DNA of 64,000 bases from Agroathelia rolfsii. Taxonomy: Eukaryota; Basidiomycota; Agaricomycetes; Amylocorticiales; Amylocorticiaceae. Location of the stretch: positions 2,418,001 through 2,482,000 of the forward strand of contig JABRWF010000004.1 of the NCBI GenBank assembly GCA_018343915.1, in the 5' to 3' direction. Below the pieces are notes generated by a model that was given only the letters and a program-made list of their open reading frames with translations, did not search any database and had not been told where the DNA came from. Both the position numbers and the translations under genes were made by a program. This document shows positions 26,177 to 37,147 of the stretch, piece after piece. Numbering within the stretch: the stretch's first letter is position 1; every line of letters starts with the position of its first letter.

Positions 26177-28402
26177 TTATAAGCACTGGCTGTAATACGC
26201 ATTCTCGGTTACACAAGTGTACGGTGTAATGCACTCCGTAGCCCCGGTGTAGCCCTGGCCACCGCATTGGGAGTAGTGGGCAACCGTACCACTATGAAAG
26301 TAATTCGTGAACGGGCTGAGCATTAAAACGTCGTAGAACAGGTCCTTACGTGCTGGAAACTTTAACGCTGGAAGAGACAGTAGAGCTAGCCTTGTAGACG
26401 GTCAAGAACTTGGAACTAGTCTGGTTGATGAATGAGAACCCGAGAGTAGCACTACTTTCAGAAGTAAGAATTTTAGAAGACCTCATAGAGCTCTTCACGG
26501 TAGAAGCCTTTGTAGAGGAAGTGATGGTAGGTACCAAGGAGGTTGAAGTCTTGGAAATAACAGCCACCGTAGAGAACTTTGAAGAGGTCGAAACCTTGGA
26601 AGAGGAAGACGATGAAGTGTGTATAACAGTTGACACAGTGAATGAGGAGGAAGCTGTTGATTTACTTGAAACAGTGCTCAATCATACACAGTACAAATAA
26701 AGAAAGAGAATTGAAACTTACAGGTTTTTGGCAAGCGGCGAAATTTGTAAAAGGCCAGGGAAGTAGGCAGTGGGGATGGTGGGAATAGGGATGGGTGAGT
26801 TGGTCGCAAATCCGCTGACAAGATCGCCGCTCATAGTGGTTGGAACGGTGTAACCCGATGGCCGCGAGTAGCTAGTCGTCGCTGTAGCGTACGATGTCGT
26901 GGCGTCACCATCAATAAGACAGGCGCCTGTACCGTACGCAGAACCGCATCTCTGGACAGCCTCGCCGGTACTCGACCAGAGGTTAACGTTGTCGAGCGTG
27001 ATGTTGTTGCATGGGGTACCATCAGCGCAGATGAAGTTATGAGGACGGTTGACGCCGTTAGGTACCACACCATTCCAATCCTATCTCAAACTATGAGTTG
27101 CACTATCCAATGGAGGGCGCAAATACCATACCTTGAAGACCAATCCGCTTAGTTCTACGCCGTCACCTTCACCTGCAGTTTCTTCTACCCAGTATTGATT
27201 GATGTCCAGGGTATAGGCTGCACCAGTACCGATGAAGTTCTCAAAGAGAGCGTTTTTGACGTAACCACTGCCATAGTTACTCTTGATCATGAGCATCTGG
27301 TTGCCCCCATTGGTGTAGATGTTGCGGTAAACGATGTTTTCAACTGAAGTGTTAGTCGAAAGAGAGCCAATGGCCGAGCCTCCAGATTGGTTGCACCAGA
27401 TACGCTCAATGAGGAAATTGAATGCTGGAGACTTGACGGTCACACACTCGTCGCTGTTCGTCACCTCAACATCGTGAACCCAGTGATTGTCACCTGAAGA
27501 GCAGTGTTTTTTTATTGGTTAAACAAATGGGGTGTCAACAAATATCCCACGAACCGGAGATATCAACACCATCAGAGCCGCCGATGTTAGCACCACGGAT
27601 GGCCAAGTTGTAAACCTCTCCATTGCTGCCACCTTGGACAATTAAGTGGAACTCGGGAGCTATACGAACATTTTTGTCGGTGATCCGAAAACATGTGACA
27701 ATATGAAATCACCGCACAATCCACGAAGATCAAGTCATGTAGGGACCAGTTAGTCGAGGTAACAATACGAGCCAGGCGGGGTCTATGCAATCATTAATTT
27801 GTTGAGCACGTGAGAATATCAGAACCGTCGAACATATAATGTACCCGTTGTTGCGACATTCATATCCATTACCCTGAATCGCACCCGTACTTGTGCTGGA
27901 AAAGAACTCAAAGTCATTGGCATTCTCGATCAAGAACATGTGCCCCCCGGTATTGGCTAATGGCACATTGATGATAAGAGAGCTGGATAATTATTTCAAA
28001 GAAAGTCTGAAACTTACAAGTCCTTGTAATGATACCGTCCAGTTGTAAAGCCCAATGAGATCCCTTGTTTAAAGTAACCCAGGTCGCCATGCTATAGTTT
28101 CCAGGGGGTATGTAAAGAGTAGAAGCGGAGGATGTCTTGACACATTCGTTGAATGCTGATAAAATGGCGGGGCCAATGTCCTGGATTCATAGCATATAAA
28201 CGCATGAACAGCCGCGGGTGGGATATAGGTAATCGCTCCGGGAACATACACTGCTGCCAATTTCTCCACCATAATCGAGAACATTGCAAGCTGTAGATCG
28301 CTTGGAGGTCGTTGTCATGGTAGGCCCAACAGAGCCTGTCAGCTGAGCCACGGCCGTCGAAGCCACCAGGGCCATGTAAAGTAAAGAAAGTATAGGGAAC
28401 AT
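26177..28402 (-). CDS. Secreted rhamnogalacturonase, GH28, with Ser/Thr linker and CBM1
   Basis: An extracellular endo-rhamnogalacturonan hydrolase that cuts the alternating Rha-GalA backbone of pectin. The start at 28402 gives a signal peptide ([19 protein letters not shown]). The first intron joins DYGGEIGSS to [15 protein letters not shown]28 marks: the CNVLDYG opening, [46 protein letters not shown] (Asp-Glu where polygalacturonases have Asp-Asp, as in rhamnogalacturonases) and [11 protein letters not shown]. The catalytic module ends at [13 protein letters not shown]. It is followed by about 110 Ser/Thr/Lys-rich residues and a complete CBM1 ([12 protein letters not shown] ... [12 protein letters not shown], four cysteines), which binds crystalline cellulose. 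The stop is TAA at 26177-26179. It looks intact. Confidence 0.92.
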
Positions 28403-29429
28403 GACGAGCAGCTCCAAGAATTCAGAAGAAATGAGAGACAAGAGTGGGTAATTGAGCAAATGGACTGGCGACCCGTTCTTTCATCGTTTTATGTCTGTCT
28501 GTAACAATTTTCCGGGACCATTACCTAGTAATCCCTGTCTTTATGCACGGCTGCTTTACTCTTAGCATTGGGCGTGCTCCGGTGTGCATTTAATAGGACG
28601 GATTCTTTTCTTGAAGGTAAAACAGTGTGACACAAGATTTCTGAGACCCAGATGCTGCTTCATGGTAGTGGTGTTGGTGTTCTCCGAAGTTTATTAATAT
28701 TCAATGTCAACGACAAAGAGCAGCGATTTTGATGAGCGTGCCAATCCCTATCCAGGCACACGCGTAAAATGAAACGACTCGTTAATGTGCAGAGCAACGT
28801 AGTAAGTATCGTATCGAAGGTGAATACAAACAAGCGCACGATCACGTGATGATAGTCGATCACTACACTAGCACCTACGAGCAGTCGTAAGACGCTAGTA
28901 GGGAGTCTCCCATTCTCCCAAAAATGGAAATCTGCCGTAATTGCCGATGTCGTTCGCCGCGAAATGCCGCTTTCCTGACTTATAGGGAGCGAAACTGACT
29001 ATAACGTGATTATGGCTTACGTGTCTTGAACTTCCTGCCCACACTCTGACATCGGCGATCATCGGTAATACAAAAAATGGGAGACTCTTATGACTCTTAT
29101 GGAGACTCTTTACGACTGCCAACAGGCTATGGCGTATCTATCAAACAGCCTTTTTTGGAGTTGTCCACGTGACTCTCAAAAGCTCCGAACAGGCCTAGAA
29201 TTCCTCGCAGTCACTCAAAGGATGCTACTTTGCAGAATGCAATCAATTTGAATCGTACTCAAGTCGATGAAAAGGTATACTTATTACAAACATCAGGAGA
29301 TCCCTATAACTATGGCTTACAGATAGATGGTATTATACAACTGCAGTAAAAATTAAAATACTGTTACAAGTCCAAGTTCGTCTGCTTTCGTTTTTCATCA
29401 AGCGCCTTGATTTGGGCTACCTCGTCCAC
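28403..29429. other. Intergenic region with imperfect inverted repeat
   Basis: Between two minus-strand genes. It carries a CACGTG-centred palindrome at about 28841-28851 and an inverted-repeat element at about 28900-29090. No gene. Confidence 0.55.
28900..29090. repeat. Imperfect inverted-repeat element, MITE-like
   Basis: GAGTCTCCCATT at the left faces its reverse complement AATGGGAGACTC at the right, and GCCGATGTC near 28945 faces GACATCGGC near 29048. The arms enclose about 190 bases with no coding potential. A target duplication was not found. Confidence 0.45.
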
Positions 29430-32063
29430 TTAATACGCTTCACCAGACTTGAGTTTCTTACCCTCCTCGACCTTGGATTCCTTGTTACCGAGCTTGCCAG
29501 CGATAATCTTTGCTTCACCCTTAATCTTGTCCATGAACTTGGGCTTTGACTTGGTCGGTGAACCGGAAGTGTCGTTGCTGCTAGTGCTCATGGTCCTAAA
29601 CACGAATATTTTTTCAGCACTTGAGTTTATTCCCTCGAAGGTCAGGAGCTATACTTACGTTGCACTCTTGGCATGGCCATTGCCAGTAACGATGTCGACC
29701 GGATTGTGATCCTTGGTCGTGGTCGGCCCATCAGCCTTTTCTGAACCGTGTCCTGTCTCAGCTGTCGTCGAGCCAGCCTGTGGATGATGACCGTAAGCAT
29801 CTCTATCGTTTCTCTTATCGTTTTCATTCTGTTCCGGATCGCACGGCTCTCCAACTTCTTGCCCTTCCGCCGCCTTGCCATTCTGCAGCAGCCCAGGTGC
29901 GCGCGTATGATCTTGCCATATCTTACGCCCGCCCTCATCGTCACCACTATCCTCGCGCGACAACTGCGCAGGAGAAGTCGAGTCATTAGCCTGCTCGAGA
30001 CTCTGTCCACACCACTCCGCCCCGATACCACCCAATGCGTGTTCGCGCGCTTGCGTGTACACGAGTGGCTGGGTAGTATTGCGATTGGGTGCCGCTATCA
30101 CCGGCTGCCCTAGGGAGGCTGGTGGCGGAGAGAAGGTCTTATCCGACTCGGGGCTCGCCCCACCACCTGGACTAGCTCTCTGTTTCTGGCTATCGTTGCT
30201 CCTGACGACGCCGGCGGAGGTCTGGAAGCGAGGACAGAGAAATCGTCACGCGTGCGATCCGGAACAGATCCTCGGATAAAGGAGGAAAACGAATCCGTAA
30301 AAGGTAATGAAAATACTGCTTACCTCGTGCGAACTGTTCATCTTCGAACTGAGTTTGTCGCGGGCCTCTGTAATCAAATCATTAGCATCGCTGTATGATA
30401 AAAGCTAAAGGCTGGCACTTACCCCTCAAATGAGGCTCTCGCTCAGTAGCCAACCCCAACCTAGGTTTCAATTTGGAGTCAGTACTATCGGCCCTTTCGT
30501 CAGGCAGCCTAGCTACGCCCTCCTCGTCTGCGGCACCAGGCAAGGCACCTACGCCTGCAGTCGTTTCACCAGGCTGGATTCCAGAAGACTCCTGCGAAGG
30601 AAGAGTGGCAGTATTGGCACTGCGCTCATCGGGCAGTGTGGCAACACCAGTCTCAGTGGACCTTCCAGGGAGCGCACCCACACCACCGGTATGGTGACCT
30701 GGCTGGAAGCCCATAGGCTCCTGCGACGGAAGAGTGGCAGTATTGGTGCCTGCGCGCTCATCAGGGAGTTTAGCAACGCCGGTCTCGGTGGACCTGCCAG
30801 GGAGTGCACCCACACCGTCGGTGTGCTCGCCTGGTTGTGCACCAGTTCTTTCGGAAGAAGGAAGAGATGTTGTCGCTGCGGCGGCACCAGCGGCACCAAC
30901 GACAGCACCAGCTAAATATCAAATATATGCATTGAGTCAGTTTTTCTTTCTTTCTTCGCCAAGCACTGCGAAGACCAGAAATCTACTTACGGATCAAAGC
31001 CTCCGGGAGATAGCTCTTAGCTGTTTGGCCTGCATTAGTGAGTGCGCTCTGTAGACCATCCTGAGTGGGAATGTAATCCTGTGCCTTTTGCGCCGCACTC
31101 GTCGCCACTCCTCGGGCAGCTGCGACTGGGTTCGTGGACGATCCATTCTCGTCCGGAAGGCGAGCAACACCTGACTCAAATGCGGTTCCGGGTAGAGCTC
31201 CCACGCCAGAGGAGTGCTCATAAGGCTGAGCGCCAGCAACCTCTTGAGACGGCAGCGATGTGGCGTCCGTTACAGCAGTTGTAGTCGCCTTATCATCCGG
31301 AAGACGAGCAACGCCTGCTTCTGAGCTTGATCCTGGGAGAGCACCTGCGCCAGAGGAGCGCTCGTAGGGCTGAGCACCGTTGATCTCTTGTGAGGGAAGT
31401 GAAGTTGCATCAGTGACGGCTGTCGTGGTAACTGGCGTTGGCGTCTGAGTTGAGTCATTGTTGCTTCCAGCTATATTTTGAGGAGCATTGAATGTCAAAC
31501 AGATCGAAGATGACCTCTTACTCTGTGTACTTACGAATATAGCTCACAACAGAAGCAGGCAGGTATGCCTTAGCAGTGTCGGCAGCTGTAGCCAGAGCTG
31601 ATTGTGCTGATTGAGCAGCAATCGCGGCAGCGGACTGTGCTGTTTGAGCAGCAGTTGTGGCAGCGGATTGAACTTGCTCTTGCGTAGGCAGACTCTCGTA
31701 TGCTTGCTGACCAGCAGTCGCCGCCGCATTGCGCACATCCTCCTGCGCGGGAAGGTATTGCTTAGCTTGATCGATCACGCCGGTAGCTGATTCCTTGGGA
31801 AATGCTCCAGGGAGTTCGTGACCTGGGGTACTGGCGACAGATTCCAATGTCGGTGCTTCGGGCTGGGCATAGGCCTTAGCAAGTGTGGTATCTGAAGTAG
31901 CAGTCGTTCCTGGGTGCTGAACATAGCTTGGCGAGGAGGTTACGACGTTTGTATTCAATTTAGATTGAGAACCCAATGCTTCGGATGTCTCAGCGGCCCA
32001 CTCGCCGCTTGGAGTAGTGGGGATGGTATCAAGCTTAGGAGCGAAGTGAGTAGTGTCCGTCAT
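29430..32063 (-). CDS. Repeat protein with five GVGALPG/LPDE units and CsbD-like tail
   Basis: Six exons: 32063-31535, 31470-30991, 30911-30423, 30367-30324, 30221-29659 and 29595-29430. Exon 1 encodes an Ala/Gln/Thr-rich amphipathic stretch (AATAGQQAYESLPTQEQVQSA and onward), like LEA or apolipoprotein-type helices. Exons 2 and 3 encode five degenerate units of about 42-48 residues. Each runs TLPSQE-x-x-G-x-QP, then GVGALPG, then GVARLPDE. Exon 5 is hydrophilic, and exon 6 has a CsbD-like stress motif (DKIKGEAKIIAGKLGNKESK). The product is about 750 residues, with no signal peptide, no membrane segment and almost no Cys. The function is unknown. A desiccation or stress-protective role is inferred from composition and the tail only. 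Confidence 0.8.
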
Positions 32064-33017
32064 GGTAGTTGTTGTCGATGGATAATGAGGAATTCCTTCA
32101 ATGATGCTTGGCCCCAGCCATTATAAGGGCACTGGCAGGACGAGCTCATAGAGATTAGCCATGATGCACGATGACGTCAGTGGTGTCAACTGAGCAAGCT
32201 TCGGAAGCAAAAGCTAAGGTGATGCGCGTCAGACTTGTCCTCCATTAGCGCCCCAACGGCATCATCGATCACGGTCCAGTTCCACTCGGTCTTTTGTCGC
32301 CCTTGCACTTTCAGTAGTAGGCATTTTTAATATTGATAGTTTCAGGCTGGTCCAAGTTCCTATGATTCTCAAAATATTGCAATGATGTAATAGGTATCTG
32401 TCCATGCGTCGAGACGGCTCGCCGGACCCGGTGACTGCACAGTTGTATATGATCATCCGCTTGGCAGTTACTAACAATCATCGGGTGTTGGCGTCATTGG
32501 CCCCTGTTGCCATTCACTGTCTCCAATCGTAAGCCAATATTTTTTCGTCATCGTCATCATCATGATGGAGCCCCAACGTACGAACATCCGGACACCTAGA
32601 GGTGTTGCATAGCATCAAGTAAGCAGATGCATGTGAAAATAAGTAAAACTCGGAATTTTCAAGTCAAGAGGCATGCTGAGTTGATAAAAAGTACGGCGAC
32701 TGTCGGATTTTATATTGGCTGATGAGACCTAAATACTCAATTGTAGATAGAGTATAATCCGACATAATAAAATAACATGCAATTACACGTACAAGTAAAA
32801 CTTTTTTTTCACCTCTACAGATCATAAACGTAACGTAATCATGAAAAATAGCTACTATAGAGAAAGTATTCGTCATGTTCGTTCAAGGCCTGCAGAACAA
32901 TGTGCTAACATAAATCAAAGCGTATCCTGGGCTCGTTATTCTATAGATCCTCCGAATAAGGCGCTGTAGAAAAAGTGGATTGTGAGTATTTTCGGTTTTC
33001 ACTCGGTTGAACATATT
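32064..33017. other. Intergenic, no gene seen
   Basis: The upstream region of the repeat-protein gene. A/T-rich toward 32650-32900. No coding, RNA or repeat signal that I could support. Confidence 0.6.
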
Positions 33018-34319
33018 TCATTCACCCTCACTCGAAGGCTTGGGTATATCAACGACGTGCATCGTCGGCTGACTATGATGGAAATCTGTCAACTTATACT
33101 GCTCTGTAGAAATATGCACATGCAAATTATTGTTGCTTCTAGGCGGCCTAGTAGGTCGCGACACTTCAGGATGACTAGTATCGCCTCCTAATGCCGGGCG
33201 GTGAGATGCCGTCCCTACCGTCCTCGATCTCGATCTTGACCATGAATGCGACGCCGACTCCGCGATGCTGTCAGTGTACTGGTTGTTGGCCAACGAACGG
33301 CGGTCCATAAGCACGACGAGAATCATGAGCATTGGCATCAATGCCATAATTTGTGGCGCAATGATCATGGCAAGCCAACTAAACGGGCTGCGCATGAGGA
33401 AAAGTATAAGTCCAATGATCATAACAGTCGGATAGATACTGCCGGACTCCAGGTATGTCAAGAGCAGCTTCCAGTATTTTTGTGCATGGGAATCGCCAAC
33501 GCTGCGTGCTATACGCTTGCCAGCAATGAATATGCGAATGCTAATCAACGACGAGACGAGGATGTTGGATAAAACAGAAATCAAGTTGAAAGCCGTGAAC
33601 CAACCGACAACTGCGTCTGTGAAGATTTCATTCTTATCCTTGATTTTCGCGAACATAGAAAGGCCATAGATGCCACAAGCTGTTTTGACGACAAGTTAAT
33701 TCGCAGGCATAGATGGATGAGAAGGAGGGATAGCAAATATGCGAGAGCTCTTACTAATAAACACCGCTTGAAGCATACCAAATATGCAGGGGATCCAGAT
33801 AGCTTTTTGCCATATAATCCAGCAGCGCCAGATCTGGGATGATAACATGATGATCAAAACACAAATAACGAGTGTATAAATCAGCATCTACCACAAGGTT
33901 GTCGCCAATAATCATCATGCAACCCCAAATAGCTGTAGCCGCTATATTGATATGGGTCGTCTGGTCGGTAAGTTGTGCATATTCTTCCGACGAGCCTTCC
34001 TGGTCTATGAATCCCTGCCAAGCTTTAACCATGGACGTGGCTATATGTCCGGTGGCTAGTAGCATCAACACAGCCAATGCGACAGAAATGGTGCCCAGAA
34101 GACTGCGGGAGCCGGCTTTTTGACGCCGTAATAGAAAGCACTCCGTCAAACAAACGCATACGAGGTTCGCTCCTATATGATAAGAAGGCATGATTATTTC
34201 AGCTTTGGGATTTGAAGAACTTGAAATTCTCGCCAAGACACATCATGTTTACCATAAAAGATCATCTCAGTGAGGAAAGACGCCATGAAAATCGACCTGG
34301 TGAGGTTAATACTGCCCAT
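33018..34319 (-). CDS. Seven-TM membrane protein, basidiomycete-expanded family
   Basis: An integral membrane protein of unknown function. The start is the ATG at 34319 (MGSINLTRSIFMASFLTEMIFYG), and the first intron joins FYG to ANLVCVCLTECFLL. Later junctions give GDNL joined to IWRCWIIWQKA and VFIT joined to CGIYGLSMFA. About seven hydrophobic segments are visible: residues near the start, LLGTISVALAVLMLLATG, INIAATAIWGCMMIIG, WIPCIFGMLQAVFI, VVGWFTAFNLISVLSNIL, YPTVMIIGLILFL and PQIMALMPMLMILVVLM. A Ser/Arg-rich cytosolic tail of about 90 residues follows. The WRCWIIW pattern after TM3 is shared with a large lineage-specific fungal family whose roles are not established. A GPCR-like sensor role is speculation. 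Confidence 0.75.
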
Positions 34320-35328
34320 GGTGAAGGTTAATAATGACCAGGCAAATGGTTGGGGCGTCTACGAGAAAGGCAAGCAGAAGGCGAACCAACTACTCCCTGA
34401 GGTTTTCTCTTTTTAACTTGACGAAAAAGGGGAGGAAAGCCTAGCTCATTACCGGCCTAATGAGCTGTCAATCAAATATGGAAAGTGAGATCTGTGCCGA
34501 TATGTGGTCACTGCATGTGGCCCAAAGTTAGGGGTAGGATCATACAATCAGGCTCAGCAGGTAGTCTCATAAGCTGCCTGTATTTGTTAGGCTGTATCTA
34601 GTAAGAATGCTGAAAGGCTCATGATTAGCGGATGACGATCGATGCTTACAGGTAGTATTCAACACAACTGAAAAGGATTGTTATGCGATACGTAGAGCCG
34701 GAGGGTTGCCCCATGCACGTACACCATCGTCTAATCATTTTCCCCGCGATGCCCGCTTTTAATAAACTATTCTAATTTCAATTAGACAGGTTTGAGTTCC
34801 TTCGAGGAAGGGATGAATACCAGAAAGGAGATCTTGGCATCTGTTGTCTTGGCGGATTCTTCGAGTTCATGTTGAATTGGTTAGCTAAGCACCCAAATTG
34901 TATGCATCATATGAAGCAAAGTCAATCGAAAAAGGTATGTCTAATGGGAAATCGCTTACAGAAGACTGATGCTGATGCGGATCACCACGATAGTAGTAAA
35001 ACTTGAATTAATGGCACTTTGTGTGCCAGTATACACCAAAACTGAGGTTTTCTAGGGCAAAGATATATTCTGTAACATTCATTAGGATGATTTTTACTAC
35101 TTAGATGGCAGGACTGTCATCATAGGATGAATATCAAAATCAATTCAAAGCAACTACAGTGGGTGTGGCGCGGGCGTACACATCTGCATCCTCTGAGCGA
35201 AACTCTGCCAGTATTTGGTATGAAATGGTCTTTAGCACTTTTTGTTATCCAGAGTGCATTGAACTTAGAAAGCATCTAAATGAATGGATCATGAAAATTT
35301 TTCGATGCAAAAATTTACTATTATACAC
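34320..35328. other. Intergenic, no gene seen
   Basis: Between two minus-strand genes. No supported feature apart from the 7-TM gene promoter. Confidence 0.6.
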
Positions 35329-37147
35329 CTAGTCCCTTTGTATCTGAGATTTGGTTATTGCTTCTCTGACTTCCCCTTCGACGACCATACCCATGACTTT
35401 TAGCTGCTCCGCTACATCTTTCAGCAAGCCCTGGACAACGCTATTACCGTGAATAAATCCACGGAACTCGGCGTACTCGAGCCCATGATCCTTTGCCCAT
35501 ACCTTGACCATCAAACTTACTTCACGTAAATTGTGTCTCGGTAATCGTGGAAATAGATGATGTGGAACTTGAAGCTGGAGACCCCCATGGAAGAACTCGA
35601 GCCACGGGGGACATGCTATATCGGTGGTAGTACGTAGCTGGCGTTGGACAAAGCTTTCACGAGGGCCGAGATCTTCTGTCGACATCGTAAAATGCGAAAG
35701 TAAGATCTGACACAAAGGAATCTAAGCTGACAGAAAATACAAAGATTTGTCAAATAGAACTTACCTGAACATGCAAGGGGCTCGTGGTGATGTGGCAGAC
35801 AAGAAGATACATGAGAGCCTTCTGCCAGCTTCCGCATCCGTAAAGAACACGACCGAGCCATACCCAAAACAGAATGACACCCGAGACTTCAGCGGTAAAT
35901 GCCCACCGGCCACCTTTAGATCTCTTATTTCCTTTGATTTCTTCGTTGATAATGCGCTTGATGAGATGACTATATGATAGGAAATAGAGATTGAACCGTG
36001 CTAGGGAGATGACAAGATAGAAGGTTTTGTGCTGGACAGATATGAGCATCTTTGACAACCGGTCGAACCGCATGCTGCGTCGGTAATAGGTTGACCAAAG
36101 GTTTTTGAAAAATACACTTGAAATCGCAAAAAATGGAATATGCTGAATATCAGGGTCACTGTATGCGTCAATGAGCAAACTAACAGCAATCAAATTAGCA
36201 ATGAAATGAAGAGCGCACTGATTCGGATGGTTCGTTAGGACTTGGAAGCCTTTGAGCCAGATGGTAATAAATACGATGGATAGACTACTCACGATGGTGT
36301 GCGTTATGACTCTGTGAAACATTCGCTCAGTATGCGCGACTAGACATAAAGAGCTGCAACTTACATCGGTCCACCAGCTTACACTGATTCCTCCAATGAA
36401 ATCAGCCAGAAATATAGATACAAGACGGTCCCATTCCCAATTATGCGTTACGCTCACGTGTCCTAAGTCATGGACTGTGAAGACGACTTGATGCCATAGA
36501 CAACCGAGGAGAAATGAGCTCATAAAGAGCCAATTATGAAAATAGAACCAGAAGGATAGAGTTCCAAGCAAAATGAATCTGAAAATGTCGGATCCATATT
36601 TGATGTAGTGGGTTTGATATAGACCTTTTTGCTTTATCTGTTCATGCAGCTCCCTATATGCGGCTGAAAGGGCAGCTTGTTCTTTAGGATCAAGGGAGGA
36701 TGGCGGTGGTGTAATGGTGGCTAATGTAGGCGATACGCCGGATAGGCCTTTGTTTGTAACAAGCAACCCCGCAGGAACAGATGGGTCAGAGTCTAAAGCC
36801 TCATGATGCCAGAAAACGGTTCCATCCCCCGCACTTTTCCTGATCCAGCCCGCTTGGAATGGAGGTACGAAGTTTTCCCATATCTCGTCAGGCTTCAGAT
36901 CTAGAATACCTATAGAATATTTAGAAATCCAGCCAAGGGTTTCATCGCAGTGATATGCATTGATCTCATCGGTAGCATCGCGTCCAACATGATGCAAAAT
37001 CATGGCGCCACCTCCCGGATGAGATGAAAGCCAAGAATAAGGTATGCGAAGGACGTGATTGTTCATAACCATAAGTGTGTCCCCAGAAAGTATGCGGCTG
37101 GCTATTTCATTCCTTGACCACCTCATTGTGGTACTTAATTCGGCCAT
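35329..37147 (-). CDS. Cytochrome b5-fused front-end desaturase (delta-8 sphingolipid desaturase-like)
   Basis: An ER membrane enzyme that inserts a double bond in a sphingoid base or fatty acid, taking electrons from its own cytochrome b5 domain. The start at 37147 (MAELSTTMRW) leads into b5, with heme ligand motif HPGG and DATDEINAYH. Then come a linker, membrane segments and the histidine boxes: HDLGH (box 1), HNAHH (box 2) and QVPHH in GGLQLQVPHHLFPRLP (box 3, with the Gln typical of front-end desaturases). Box 2 is encoded by a 19-nt exon (36293-36311) between introns of 53 and 52 nt. A further intron near 35711-35763 joins PLHVQ to ILLSHFTMSTEDLG. The introns contain no in-frame stop, so a naive reading makes one long frame that loses box 2. 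The gene looks intact. Delta-8 against other regiochemistry is inferred. Confidence 0.9.

Noticed and set aside
29642..30113. Overlapping frames on both strands across the exon-5 region of the repeat protein
   Set aside because: Shadows of the real minus-strand exon (30221-29659), which joins in frame to the exons on both sides.
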